A stretch of DNA of 64,000 bases from Algoriphagus hitonicola (GCF_900113375.1 NZ_FOPC01000007.1:124001-188000), one strand, 5' to 3'; positions 31,765 through 41,791 are shown, counted from the stretch's first letter. Notes: generated by a model from the sequence alone, not told the origin. A program made the numbers and translations.

Positions 31765-34511
31765 ATTTTAGTAAAATTTTACTTTTTGTTCTGTTCCTTT
31801 CGGGATGGAGCCTGCAAAGTCTAAAAGCACAGAGCACTCAAAAAATTTCAGGATTTTTTGCAGGGGTCTCTTTCGATCGCTTTGCTGAAAAAGTTGAGGA
31901 GGAAAGCGATTACCGGTTTTTTTATGACCAGGAATTACTGGCTGAAACCACCGTTAACCTCCAAGCCGAGGAAAGTGGCTTGGAGGATTTGCTGGAAACC
32001 ATTTTTTCGGGTACGGATTTTAAGTTTTCTATTTCATCGGATCACCGCGTGTTTATAACCCAAGGCAAAAAGATGACGGTAAATTTTGCCCGTGGATATT
32101 TTGAACCTCGATCCACCGCAGACAAAGGCTCAGATGACAGTGGAAATTCAAGTTTGGGGGCCTTTGCCAGAAATATGCGCTTTGAAATCGGCAAGGACAA
32201 TCAAGACCCTAATAAAAACACAGCAATTCTCAGTGGAACCGTGACCAATATCGACAATGGCAGCCCGATGCTCGGAACGGTGATTTTTGAGAAAGAGGGA
32301 TTTTTACAAGCGATTACGAATGAAGAAGGAAATTATCAATTAGAACTCCCCAAAGGACGACATACGCTCTTTATTCAGAATCCAGGAGGATATCAAGAGC
32401 AGCGACAAATTGAGCTCTTTGGAGATGGGGAGTTTGACTTGGAGGTACAGGAAAGTTTTCTCTCCTTGGATGAAATTGTAGTCAATTCGGGCGCTCTCAG
32501 TAATGTCAGCAAACTGGATATGGGTGTACAATCGATGAGCATGTCCCAAGTAAAACGTCTGCCTGCTATCCTTGGCGAAGTGGATGTCATTCGCGGTGTC
32601 ATGACTATGCCCGGAGTCAACACGGTGGGAGAAGCGAGTGTGGGATTCAACGTCAGAGGAGGAGCTGCTGACCAAAACCTGATCCTTTACAATCAATCGA
32701 CAGTGTTTAATCCAGCCCACGTTTTCGGGTTTTTCTCTGCCTTCAATCCGGATATGGTTTCAGGGGTGGAGTTATACAAAGGATCTATTCCGGTAAATTA
32801 CGGAGGACGACTTTCTTCGGTGCTTCAGGTCGAACCTAAATTTGGGCGCTCTGATAAAATCGGCGGAAGTGGAGGAATAGGAATCATGACTGGACGCCTC
32901 AGCTTGGAGGGACCCATTGGAGAGAAGACAACCTTTATTGTTGGGGGTAGGACCACCTATTCAAATTGGGCACTCGATCTGCTCGATGATGAAGCAGCCC
33001 TTAATGGTTCCAATGCATCTTTTTATGATTTTAATGCCAATATCCGGCATGAGTTTAACGAAAAGAATCAGTTGGAAATCACTTCTTACCTTTCCAGAGA
33101 TGAATTCGGATTTGACCGAGATACGACCTATTCTTACGAGAATACGAATTTGGCCGCGACTTGGCGCCACTTCTTTAATGATCAATTGGAGGGCAGCTTG
33201 ACTGTGGGATACGATGGCTATGAGTTTGGAATCGTAGGGGAGGACAATCCATTGAATGCCTATCAGTTTAATTTTGATGTCAATCAATTACACGCTCGTG
33301 CGGATTTTGAGTATCGAAAAGGAGAGAATCACGTATACAAGTTTGGACTGCATGCGATTCAATACCAGCTTAATCCAGGGACCAATCTTCCTTTTGGAGA
33401 GGAATCAATTGTTATTCCTGAAGATATTTCGGATGAAAATGCCCGTGAAATTGCCTTGTATTTTGGAGATGAACTGACCATCAGCGAACGCATGTTGGTC
33501 AGCTATGGAGGACGATATATGTTTTATCAGATCTATGGACCGATGATCGTCAATGACTATGTGCCAGGAGAAGCAATCACTGAGAGTAACGTCATCGGAG
33601 AGCAAACTTATGGAGCTGGTGAAACGGTTCAAACCTACCATGGACCTGAATTTCGACTTTCCGGTCGATATACGCTGACTAATCAATCTTCGATCAAAAT
33701 GGGATTTACGACCATGCGTCAAAATCTCCACTTGTTGTCTAATACCTCCGCCATTGCTCCGACAGATAGCTGGAAGCTAAGTGATCGATACATCAAGCCT
33801 CAGACCGGCGGGCAGGCTTCCTTGGGCTATTATCGTAATATGGCTTCCAATACCCTAGAGTTTTCTGGGGAATTATATTATCGATACATGAATAATCTGC
33901 TGGACTATCGATCAGGCGCCAATATTATTTTAAATGACAATATTGAGCAGGATGTTCTCAATTCGCTGGGTAAAGCCTATGGAATAGAATTATTGCTTAA
34001 GAAAACCTCCGGAAACCTTACCGGCTCTTTGGCCTATACCTACTCTCGATCCTTGCTTCAAACCTCCAATGAGCCAAGTGTAGAAAAGATAAATGAAGGA
34101 CGCTTTTATTCCAGTAATTTTGACCAGCCCCACCATGTGGTTTTGGTAGGGAATTTAGAATTAAGCAAGCGGATCAATACCTCAATTAATGGAAACTACA
34201 GTACAGGTAGACCCGTGACCTTACCCATCGCCAAGTTTGAATATGCGGGATCAGAACGCGTGTATTTCTCCGATCGCAATGCCTATCGGATTCCAGATTA
34301 CTTCCGGATTGACGTCTCAGTCAATCTGGAAGGCAATCACAAAGTCAGAAAATTAGCCCATTCTTCTTGGTCAGTGGGCGTATACAATGTACTGGGGAGA
34401 AGCAATCCCTATTCGGTTTATTATACTCCGGTCGATGGACAGTTGAGAGGCTATCAGCTTTCCATTTTCGCCCGGCCTATTCCATTTATTACCTATAATT
34501 TCAAGTTTTGA
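31761..34511 (+). CDS. TonB-dependent outer-membrane receptor with STN domain
   Basis: 916 aa. Order of parts: signal peptide (about 1-24, ending SLKAQ); an STN-like domain (about 30-100, FAEKVEEESDYRFFYDQELL onward); a carboxypeptidase-regulatory-like Ig fold (about 150-225, SGTVTNIDNGSPMLGTVIFE); a plug (about 235-350, LPAILGEVDVIRGVMTMPGV, GFNVRGGAADQNLILYN); and a 22-strand-type barrel ending PIPFITYNFKF. STN domains often transmit signals to anti-sigma factors, but no FecI/FecR pair is nearby. There is no SusD partner; a DUF4249 lipoprotein follows instead. Substrate unknown. Confidence 0.9.
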   Translation: MNFSKILLFVLFLSGWSLQSLKAQSTQKISGFFAGVSFDRFAEKVEEESDYRFFYDQELLAETTVNLQAEESGLEDLLETIFSGTDFKFSISSDHRVFITQGKKMTVNFARGYFEPRSTADKGSDDSGNSSLGAFARNMRFEIGKDNQDPNKNTAILSGTVTNIDNGSPMLGTVIFEKEGFLQAITNEEGNYQLELPKGRHTLFIQNPGGYQEQRQIELFGDGEFDLEVQESFLSLDEIVVNSGALSNVSKLDMGVQSMSMSQVKRLPAILGEVDVIRGVMTMPGVNTVGEASVGFNVRGGAADQNLILYNQSTVFNPAHVFGFFSAFNPDMVSGVELYKGSIPVNYGGRLSSVLQVEPKFGRSDKIGGSGGIGIMTGRLSLEGPIGEKTTFIVGGRTTYSNWALDLLDDEAALNGSNASFYDFNANIRHEFNEKNQLEITSYLSRDEFGFDRDTTYSYENTNLAATWRHFFNDQLEGSLTVGYDGYEFGIVGEDNPLNAYQFNFDVNQLHARADFEYRKGENHVYKFGLHAIQYQLNPGTNLPFGEESIVIPEDISDENAREIALYFGDELTISERMLVSYGGRYMFYQIYGPMIVNDYVPGEAITESNVIGEQTYGAGETVQTYHGPEFRLSGRYTLTNQSSIKMGFTTMRQNLHLLSNTSAIAPTDSWKLSDRYIKPQTGGQASLGYYRNMASNTLEFSGELYYRYMNNLLDYRSGANIILNDNIEQDVLNSLGKAYGIELLLKKTSGNLTGSLAYTYSRSLLQTSNEPSVEKINEGRFYSSNFDQPHHVVLVGNLELSKRINTSINGNYSTGRPVTLPIAKFEYAGSERVYFSDRNAYRIPDYFRIDVSVNLEGNHKVRKLAHSSWSVGVYNVLGRSNPYSVYYTPVDGQLRGYQLSIFARPIPFITYNFKF

Positions 34512-35668
34512 TGAAGCGCATTTTATTTTTATACGGTTTGATTTTTCTTGCTTTTGGAGCTTGCAGAGAGCCGTTTGAGCCGGAAATCGATTCGGTAGAT
34601 CTAAACGTCCTCGTGGTCGAAGGTTATTTGGACTCTGATGGTTCGCCAAGTTTGATTTCACTCAGTTATACTCGGCCTATTCAGGATGATTCACCACAGC
34701 TGGTTCCTGTTGGTGGGGCGACGGTATATTTGGAAAATTCCGCAAGTGACCGTTTTCCTTTGGAGGATTTGGGTGGAGGGAGTTATCAGTTTGAGCAGGA
34801 TATCAATGAGCAGGATAGTTATCGGTTACGGATTATTTTATCAAACGGCACGAGTTATACTTCTGACGAATTGACACCCATCATCACTCCGGATATTGTC
34901 GATGTGGGATTTGAGCGAAATGAAGATGGAGTTGAGATTTTCCTAACGACTAAAGGGGATGAAAATGCAGATGATTTTCTCTGGATGTATGAAGAAACTT
35001 GGGCTTTTAGGCCTCCTTTTCCTTCCCAAGTCAAATACGATACTGCGTCAAAGCAAGTAATCCTTCGGGAACCGGATGAGCGAATAGATGTCTGTTATAA
35101 AAGTGAGCGAAACTCCGATCTGCTCCTAGAGACTTCTTCCCGCTTTGAGGATCAGTTTGTTTTTCGTCAGGCGATCAATCAGATCGACGAGGGAGATGAG
35201 CGACTTTCTCTTCGCTATAGCGTTTTGATTTCCCAGATGGCTTTGAGCAAAGAAGATGCTGAATTTTGGGAGATTTTGAAAAAGAATACCGACGATTTGG
35301 GTTCGATTTTCAGTCCACTTCCCTCCAATATCAGGGGAAATATCCGACAAGACCAAAATCCAGATGCCCCTGTAATCGGGCAAGTCAGTTTGGGTAAAAT
35401 AAGACAAAAGCGATTATTTATCGATTTGCGGGAAGTCGTCCCATGGAGAGCTGAAGTGCCCGAATATTTCGGATGTATCCAGGAACCGGATACGGTTCTG
35501 GTTAAGGACTATGATGATTATTTTCGTACGGGGAGAAACATGCCGACACTTCCGATTTTTGTAGGAAATGGATTTGAACCTATAGGTTATCGATACGCCA
35601 CGGCATCCTGTGTGGATTGTACCCGGCGTGGAACGAATGTGAAACCAGAATTTTGGGAAGATTTATGA
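34511..35668 (+). CDS. DUF4249 family lipoprotein
   Basis: 385 aa from ATG 34511, which overlaps the TGA of the receptor gene by one base (TGATG). The signal ends in FGAC, a lipobox-like site (Cys19), followed by EPFEPEIDSVDLNVLVVEGYL, the family's typical opening. The middle is beta-rich (VPVGGATVYLENSASDRF, YRLRIILSNGTSYTSDELTP). The C-terminus has CIQEPDTVLVKDYDDYF and a CVDCTRRGTN cysteine pair, common in this family. DUF4249 proteins are regularly encoded after TonB receptors in Bacteroidota and are thought to be accessory lipoproteins; the function is not established. Confidence 0.88.
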   Translation: MKRILFLYGLIFLAFGACREPFEPEIDSVDLNVLVVEGYLDSDGSPSLISLSYTRPIQDDSPQLVPVGGATVYLENSASDRFPLEDLGGGSYQFEQDINEQDSYRLRIILSNGTSYTSDELTPIITPDIVDVGFERNEDGVEIFLTTKGDENADDFLWMYEETWAFRPPFPSQVKYDTASKQVILREPDERIDVCYKSERNSDLLLETSSRFEDQFVFRQAINQIDEGDERLSLRYSVLISQMALSKEDAEFWEILKKNTDDLGSIFSPLPSNIRGNIRQDQNPDAPVIGQVSLGKIRQKRLFIDLREVVPWRAEVPEYFGCIQEPDTVLVKDYDDYFRTGRNMPTLPIFVGNGFEPIGYRYATASCVDCTRRGTNVKPEFWEDL

Positions 35669-37275
35669 GAAATTACCGGACTATCCTCACCCTGTTATTG
35701 ACCTTTGGGGTTCAGGTACTTTTTGCCCAAGAGCTGGTCAAAGAGCTGGTAAATTATTCGATTCCCAAGTCGATTTATTTCACGGGTGAAAAGATCTGGC
35801 TAGAGGCTTCCGTTTTTCAAAATGAAAAACCTTCGACTTCTCAGGTGCTTTATGCCGAACTACTCAATAGGGAAAATCAATCGGTACATGTCGAGAAATT
35901 TCTTCTGGAAAATGGAAAGGTATTTCATTTTATAGAAATCCCAGAAAACTTACCTTCCGATCATTATTTGCTTCGAGTGTTTACTCGTGTGAGCCCATTA
36001 ATTGATTTGGAAAACGGACTCAAGCAGGAGTTTGTCACCATTTTTAATCCCACAAAACCACCTAAAGTCAGCGCTGAACCTATCACCCGGGCGTTTTCTA
36101 TACCCGAGTCATCTGCATCCCTCCGACTCTCGGGTAGTGAAGTGAAAGCTGGGGAAAAATTATCGCTGGAATTCGGAGATTTGACGGATCTTCAAGAAGT
36201 CAGTGTGGCGATTTTCAATCCATTTTTGGGAAAAACCGGACAGATTCCTTCTGAAGCTATTTATCAATCTGAAGTGAAAGGAGAATTGGTTCCGGAGCTT
36301 TTTGGGCATATCGTCACCGCCCGAGTGGACCCAATGCTTTTGGACACTACCCGAGTATATTTCTTGTCAGTTCATGGAATGGAGTCAGCATTGTACACAG
36401 ATCGAGCAGATGCAGAGGGTGTTCTCCATTTTGACATTGGGGGGTTAAAGCACTGGGAATTTGTCATCGCTCAGGCAGATCAAAACGGGAGTTTGTTGGA
36501 TTTTGAACTTCAGTCTCCAGCGGTACAAACAGCCTTTAAAAGCGGTTTTATTTTCCCTGAATTAGAAATTGGTCCCAATGACGAAGCATTTTTGCAGCAG
36601 CTTCTGATCAGCAGTGGAGTGCAGACATTTTACTCCGAGCGCTTTGAGCAAGAGCCCATCCCTGTGGTCACTGGATTTGTGGCGGACCGGACCTTTCTGC
36701 TGGATGATTATACCCGTTTTGAGACGGTAGAAACTGTAATCAAGGAATATGTGCCGATGATTGCTGTCCGCACTCGGCAAGGGAAAAAGCAATTTCGCTC
36801 AGTGAATGAATTTGGAAACAGTTTCTCCGGGAACCCATTAATGCTGGTAGATGGAATGCCTGTTTTTGATTCGGATCAGATGGCCGCGTTTAATCCGAAG
36901 AGTTTTGAAAAACTCGATGTTCTTTCCCGCAGATTTTATCTCAACGAGCAGGAATACGAAGGCGTGATGAGTTTCTCAACCTATGAGGGAAATGTGGGTG
37001 GATTTCCTTTGCCAAGCAATGCGATTTTTTCTCAATACAAGGGCATTCAAATCCCGATAGAATTGGAAAAATCGCTTTCCGAGTCAGGTTCTTTGGCAGA
37101 CTTCAGATCGGTTTTATTTTGGTCCAAAGATCCCTTGCAAACTCTGTCGGATTCAAATGAATTGGAAATTTTAACTTCCGAACTTTCTGGAATATTTATG
37201 ATTCAGGTCAAATCCAAAAATCCAGATGGAAGTATGACAAATCATCGACTTCGATTTGAAGTGACAGAGGACTAG
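35665..37275 (+). CDS. Secreted MG2-like/TonB-plug-like protein
   Basis: 536 aa from ATG 35665, which overlaps the DUF4249 stop (ATGA). Signal peptide about 1-22 (RNYRTILTLLLTFGVQVLFA, then Q). The N-terminal part (IPKSIYFTGEKIWLEASVFQ; LPSDHYLLRVFTRVSPL) looks like the MG2 domain of alpha-2-macroglobulin-like proteins. Around residues 375-445, VIKEYVPMIAVRTRQGKKQF, then NPLMLVDGMPVFDSDQMAAF and SFEKLDVLSRRFYLNEQEYEGVMSFSTY, resembles a TonB plug without any barrel. It is probably a periplasmic or surface partner of the receptor at 31761. Convergent with the next gene, stops two bases apart. Confidence 0.7.
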   Translation: MRNYRTILTLLLTFGVQVLFAQELVKELVNYSIPKSIYFTGEKIWLEASVFQNEKPSTSQVLYAELLNRENQSVHVEKFLLENGKVFHFIEIPENLPSDHYLLRVFTRVSPLIDLENGLKQEFVTIFNPTKPPKVSAEPITRAFSIPESSASLRLSGSEVKAGEKLSLEFGDLTDLQEVSVAIFNPFLGKTGQIPSEAIYQSEVKGELVPELFGHIVTARVDPMLLDTTRVYFLSVHGMESALYTDRADAEGVLHFDIGGLKHWEFVIAQADQNGSLLDFELQSPAVQTAFKSGFIFPELEIGPNDEAFLQQLLISSGVQTFYSERFEQEPIPVVTGFVADRTFLLDDYTRFETVETVIKEYVPMIAVRTRQGKKQFRSVNEFGNSFSGNPLMLVDGMPVFDSDQMAAFNPKSFEKLDVLSRRFYLNEQEYEGVMSFSTYEGNVGGFPLPSNAIFSQYKGIQIPIELEKSLSESGSLADFRSVLFWSKDPLQTLSDSNELEILTSELSGIFMIQVKSKNPDGSMTNHRLRFEVTED

Positions 37276-37277
37276 TT

Positions 37278-38936
37278 TTATTTCTTTTTAAGTTCGGTAC
37301 TTAAAAATTCCCCGAGTTTTTTCTGATAAAATGTAGAGTCAGCAGGATACTCCGGAATCAAATCTTTCTTTTCTGGGAATGATTCCATATGCAAGGTCTG
37401 GGTTGGGAATGCAAATCGCACACCCAGTGAATTGGCCAATTTGACGATCTGGATCAATATCTCATGCCTAGCGCGGAGTTCATCCGGCCATCCGGGGACT
37501 TCGAAAAATATGTAAAACATGATGTCCTGACTGTAGGATGAAAGATTATTGAAATAAATATGATAATAATCTTTTCGCGTATCGGGATGAGCTTCCACGA
37601 TTTCGCGCAGTCCCTTGACAAATTCCTCAATCAATAATGGAGGAGTATCATAGGTGACGGTCAAGGTAGTCAAAAACCGTCTATATCGTCTTAAACCGTG
37701 ATTGTCTAGTACGGCATCGGCTATTTTTCCATTTGGGACATACATCAGCGAATTCCTAAATGTCCGGATTCTAGTGGACCGAAACCCCACTTCTTCCACT
37801 GTACCATCAATGTCCCCAGAGGTAATCCAGTCGCCAACTTGGAAAGGTTTATCGATAAAAATCATTACCGATCCGAAGAAGTTTTTGATCGTGTCTTGGG
37901 CGGCCAGTGCTATGGCGACACCACCAATGGACAATCCTGTCAGAAATGGAATGATATCCAGGTTGAGCCCATCTCGCAAAATGAACAGGGTACCGATGAT
38001 TACCACGAATGCTTTTAGCGTTTTGCGCATCAGCGGAACCAGCTGATCATCAAGTGTGGATTCTGTTTTGGTCGCTAATCGAGCAAAATAAACCGCTACT
38101 ACATTGACCAGTTTGTAAAAGGCGACCGTGATCAATAATGGTTTGAGCGTATTCAGAATCACGATAATCCAAGACCAGATTTCGACGGGAAGCTGTAGGA
38201 CGGGCATAAAGACCGAAAGCAACAGGACGATCAGGTAGTAAGAAATGATCCGGGCTACAGGAAGAATGTAACTTTCTCCCAATTGTTGGTGCTTCAGCTT
38301 TTTGAAAAAATAAACCAAGACTTTGTCCACCAGAAATGTGAAAAAGAAATGGGCAAGAAAGATGAGAAATAGAAGCAAAAACATCCCCGATAACTGCCAG
38401 AGATAAAGACCAAAGTACTCTTGGGTCCCTATTTTTGGAAGTAGGTTGAGGAGTCTGTCAGTTCCATAAGGATAGGTTTCCTGATGCAGATCGGGAATTT
38501 GGCTAATGGTAAATGCTGAGAATTTCCACTGATTTCCCACCTTTTCTAAAAACACACCCGGTAGAGTTGATTTATCAAAATAATACACTGGCTCCCGTAC
38601 ACCAGAGGTGCTATCTTGGTAATTGGAGATGTTGGGAATAGAACTAGTCCGAATGATGACTCCCTGCCCTTCGAAGATTTGTTTTAATTTGATCGCCAAT
38701 CCCTCGCCATCTTCTTCCGGATTTTCCGGAATTCGAAGCGCTTTGGCAGCTTCCTTTGGCCTGAAATTGGTCTCTTCTAGATTGTAAAAAAATGTAAGGG
38801 TCGTGTAATAGGGCGAGCTGAGATTGATTTGATCCGTAAATTGATCTTTGACAACCTTATCGTCAATAAGCTGGGCTGTCGTCTGAGTCGAGAGTACACT
38901 CAAAAAGACAAGAAAGAATAAGAGGCTTTTCTGCAT
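37278..38936 (-). CDS. Mechanosensitive ion channel (MscS family) with periplasmic N-terminal domain
   Basis: 552 aa. Signal peptide (about 1-22), a periplasmic region of about 150 residues, then several membrane helices (from about residue 180) and the MscS core: the pore-lining helix in SIGGVAIALAAQDTIKNFFG (about 335-355) and the beta domain in DKPFQVGDWITSGDIDGTVE and VGFRSTRIRTFRNSLMYVPNG. The N-terminal domain is unlike the short MscS of E. coli and closer to larger MscS-like paralogues. It would release solutes on hypo-osmotic shock. There is no close operon partner; its start is 51 bases after the end of the 911-aa gene on the same strand. Confidence 0.9.
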   Translation of the reverse strand: MQKSLLFFLVFLSVLSTQTTAQLIDDKVVKDQFTDQINLSSPYYTTLTFFYNLEETNFRPKEAAKALRIPENPEEDGEGLAIKLKQIFEGQGVIIRTSSIPNISNYQDSTSGVREPVYYFDKSTLPGVFLEKVGNQWKFSAFTISQIPDLHQETYPYGTDRLLNLLPKIGTQEYFGLYLWQLSGMFLLLFLIFLAHFFFTFLVDKVLVYFFKKLKHQQLGESYILPVARIISYYLIVLLLSVFMPVLQLPVEIWSWIIVILNTLKPLLITVAFYKLVNVVAVYFARLATKTESTLDDQLVPLMRKTLKAFVVIIGTLFILRDGLNLDIIPFLTGLSIGGVAIALAAQDTIKNFFGSVMIFIDKPFQVGDWITSGDIDGTVEEVGFRSTRIRTFRNSLMYVPNGKIADAVLDNHGLRRYRRFLTTLTVTYDTPPLLIEEFVKGLREIVEAHPDTRKDYYHIYFNNLSSYSQDIMFYIFFEVPGWPDELRARHEILIQIVKLANSLGVRFAFPTQTLHMESFPEKKDLIPEYPADSTFYQKKLGEFLSTELKKK

Positions 38937-38987
38937 CGCTTAATAAAGTTGCCACAAAGGTAGTCAAATCCCCAGCCTGACCCAAGG

Positions 38988-41723
38988 CTACTCGCTGAGT
39001 TGGTAAGTGGTCAGGTAGCTCCCTGCTATCGTGCGGATGAGGAGTTGACCCTGATTGGCAAGATAGCTGATGTGGAGAGGACCGCTACTTTCAGGCGGCA
39101 ATTGTGTCAGTAGATTTCCCGCTTTGTCATAGAGATAGGAAAATTCCTGAGTGAGATCGGTAATGACTATAATCTGTCTATTTCCACCAAAGTCAAAATA
39201 CTGAAAGTCCAAATCCCCCTCAGAAACCCGCGCGGTAAACAGCTCGGTTTCGTTTCGATCCAATACTTTAACTTGATTGTATTGTCTAGAAAGAATCAAG
39301 TAATCCTGATTTTTTTGATCCGGAACCAGCATAAATTCACTGTCCCGGTCTTCCTTGATCAATTGATTCCGATACGTGACCTCTCCATTGAAATTGACTC
39401 GTACTACTTCTCCATTTTTGGAAATGCCTGCCAATTGAAATGCGCCTGAGTTGGGATTTCGCTCCAGAATCACACCCGATGAAAATGAATCTCCCAAGGA
39501 TATTGGTGATCCAGCTTGTTTTTCGCCCCTTCGATTAAATAGATTAAGGCTTCCTGATTCGCTGAAGCTAACCATGAAATCGCCACGGCCCGGTACTCGG
39601 AGATGATTGGGTGGGTAAACTAGCGCCTCAGAAGTGGATTGCGGATTCCAGCCTTCGAGTTGTTTACCCGTCTTGTCTAAAAGGTAAAGATTACCTGAGC
39701 CAGTCCCGACGAAATAACGATAATTTTTATTGTTGTCATAGTCTACCAAATTAAGGTGAGTGATTTGCTCTCCGGATATGCTGATCGGATAATTTGGCAG
39801 TGGGTTTCCTAGTCGATCAATCCCATATATCGCGGTTTCGGTAGCAAAGAGAATTTGTAGTTTGTTGTTTCGGTAATAATCCACCTGAAACAAATCCGAA
39901 ATAATCGGCCCGTCAACCGATGTCGAATAGACAATTTCCCCTGCGGAATTTACCTGATAAACCACCTGATTTTCATCCTGTACCACCAAATCCTCAGTCA
40001 CGTCCAAGTGATTGATGGCTACTTTTGGCCCATAGGTCAGCCTAGCGTCAAAACCTATCCGATTTTGAGCTTCCATACTTACGCTAGATGTTTCGGATGC
40101 GATATCTTGAATATTTCCTGATTTGAAGGGAATAGTAAGACTGGCTTTTGGACCATCGGAAAGTTGATTGATCCGAAAAGAGAAATAGGGGAAAGCCTGA
40201 AATGCCGATTGATACTTTTGGAGGAAAGTGCTCCAGGAAGAATTGGTTTGTGTGGTCCATCGATCCCAGCTATTGCTGGTCAAAATTGTTTTCGAAAACC
40301 CGGCAGTAGGAGTGAGTGCAATTTTCCCTTCGGGTGCGCGATTGGCATTGCTCCAGGTATTGCCATTTTGGATATCGTCCAGCACCAATTTCATACTTTG
40401 CTGGGTATTGGCAAAAATCAATAACTCATCCACTTCTGCCACATACGTCTGCTCAAAACCCATAAATTTTCCATTGAAAATATAGGCTGGAAATTCCTCC
40501 TCATCGATAAATAAAATATCCCTTCCGGCATAAAAATCCCCTGAAGTTTCTCCTTCTGTATTCATCAGAAATTCAGAAAGCATGGAAATTGAACTTTCGG
40601 TGTTTTTACTTCTGATCAATAGTGCTTTATTGCTGTCCGAGCCTCCATAAGGTTCGAGGTCAAGAAGGTATATTTCCCCTGTAAAATCATCCAAAAGCCC
40701 TTTATCTATGAGGTTTCGCTGAACTTCTGCTGCCAAAGTTGACTTACTTGGGAATGCTCGATTGACCAATTTTTGGGTCTCAAAGATGCTTCCTAAGTTG
40801 ACTTGTGTGACCGCAATGGAGCGAGCGGAAATGGCATTTTCTAGTTGGCTGATATTCGCCTGAATGGATGGAGTAAAATCAATTTCCTCCTGGAAAACCA
40901 CCGGTCCTTCAAATCTGAGTTGGCCTTCGTCTAAGAATAATTCCAGCTCGGCGATTGCCGGAAAGCTCCCAATGCTTTGGGCAGTTTCCTCTTCCCGGTT
41001 GGCCAACATTCCACTCATGAGTGTTTTGACTCCTTGGGAGTTTATCCATAATTTGCCCAAGTCATAGCTGAGAGCGGACTTGGAACCGATTAGATCCAGA
41101 TAGGTAATCAATTCGGGATTGAGGTAGTGTCTGATGGCTTCCTCGACTACTGCAGAAGATTGGGAAATGATCAAAACGGGACCTAAAAATGAAAAGCTCC
41201 AAAGCCTTGTGTTGGAAGCATCAAAATATTCAAAAACCGGCTGGTCAGAGTATTTTCTTTCGGCAATTTTACTGTCTTTGGGGAGCTGCGATTTTAGCTC
41301 CTCCATTAGATCCGGACCGGAGCTATTTCCTGCAGAAAGGGTATAAAGCAGATCAAAACTATCAGCTCCAATGGAGTGGTAGCTTACGGTGAGGGTATTG
41401 CCGGAGAGTAATCGACTGATTTGTCCAGTTTGTCCAGTGAGGCTATCGAGTGTTTGGAGATGCGAGGAGATTTTTTGGAAAGCCGGGAAATTTTGAAAAA
41501 TTTCCCAAGAGGGGTGCTCTACGAGGGCGTTCCAAGTAGCAGAACCTTGATCACTTTCAAAGACGAAGACTGCATCTTGACTGATGAGATCGAGAGATTT
41601 GACTTGTGGCTTGGCGAAGTAGTTGTAATACACCCAATAAGCCGCAATGCCACTAAATGTGATGAGGATTAAAATAAGTAAGCTTTTCCAGAGTTTCACA
41701 GGCGAATAGTCAAATCTAGGCAA
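38988..41723 (-). CDS. Membrane-anchored DUF3352-like/beta-propeller protein
   Basis: 911 aa. A membrane helix near the N-terminus (about 13-34, WKSLLILILITFSGIAAYWV) without a cleavage site suggests an anchor with the rest in the periplasm. Residues about 45-560 resemble DUF3352 proteins (SLDLISQDAVFVFESDQGSA; FPSKSTLAAEV; ALLIRSKNTESSISMLSEFL). Residues about 600-911 look like a beta-propeller of short repeats: AIYGIDRLGNPLPNYPISIS, LYLLDKTGKQLEGW, LNLFNRRGEKQAGSPISLG, FSYLYDKAGNLLTQLPPE. No catalytic motif is seen. It lies 14 bases after the mdh terminator, so it is probably transcribed by readthrough or from a promoter within that short region. Confidence 0.7.
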   Translation of the reverse strand: MPRFDYSPVKLWKSLLILILITFSGIAAYWVYYNYFAKPQVKSLDLISQDAVFVFESDQGSATWNALVEHPSWEIFQNFPAFQKISSHLQTLDSLTGQTGQISRLLSGNTLTVSYHSIGADSFDLLYTLSAGNSSGPDLMEELKSQLPKDSKIAERKYSDQPVFEYFDASNTRLWSFSFLGPVLIISQSSAVVEEAIRHYLNPELITYLDLIGSKSALSYDLGKLWINSQGVKTLMSGMLANREEETAQSIGSFPAIAELELFLDEGQLRFEGPVVFQEEIDFTPSIQANISQLENAISARSIAVTQVNLGSIFETQKLVNRAFPSKSTLAAEVQRNLIDKGLLDDFTGEIYLLDLEPYGGSDSNKALLIRSKNTESSISMLSEFLMNTEGETSGDFYAGRDILFIDEEEFPAYIFNGKFMGFEQTYVAEVDELLIFANTQQSMKLVLDDIQNGNTWSNANRAPEGKIALTPTAGFSKTILTSNSWDRWTTQTNSSWSTFLQKYQSAFQAFPYFSFRINQLSDGPKASLTIPFKSGNIQDIASETSSVSMEAQNRIGFDARLTYGPKVAINHLDVTEDLVVQDENQVVYQVNSAGEIVYSTSVDGPIISDLFQVDYYRNNKLQILFATETAIYGIDRLGNPLPNYPISISGEQITHLNLVDYDNNKNYRYFVGTGSGNLYLLDKTGKQLEGWNPQSTSEALVYPPNHLRVPGRGDFMVSFSESGSLNLFNRRGEKQAGSPISLGDSFSSGVILERNPNSGAFQLAGISKNGEVVRVNFNGEVTYRNQLIKEDRDSEFMLVPDQKNQDYLILSRQYNQVKVLDRNETELFTARVSEGDLDFQYFDFGGNRQIIVITDLTQEFSYLYDKAGNLLTQLPPESSGPLHISYLANQGQLLIRTIAGSYLTTYQLSE

Positions 41724-41729
41724 TCAAAT

Positions 41730-41777
41730 AAAAACAAAACCCGGCTCCACAACCAGAACGTTCGGAGACCGGGTTTT
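41730..41777 (-). terminator. Intrinsic terminator after mdh
   Basis: Read on the minus strand: AAAACCCGG pairs with CCGGGTTTT, with an inner TCC/GGA extension and a loop containing GAACGTTC, followed by GTTTTTATT. It sits between the mdh stop (41792) and the start of the next minus-strand gene (41723). Confidence 0.85.
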
Positions 41778-41791
41778 ATTCAAAGGTGAGA

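Noticed and set aside
31761..35668. A SusC/SusD pair
   Set aside because: The receptor is followed by a DUF4249 lipoprotein and not by a SusD-type helical lipoprotein.
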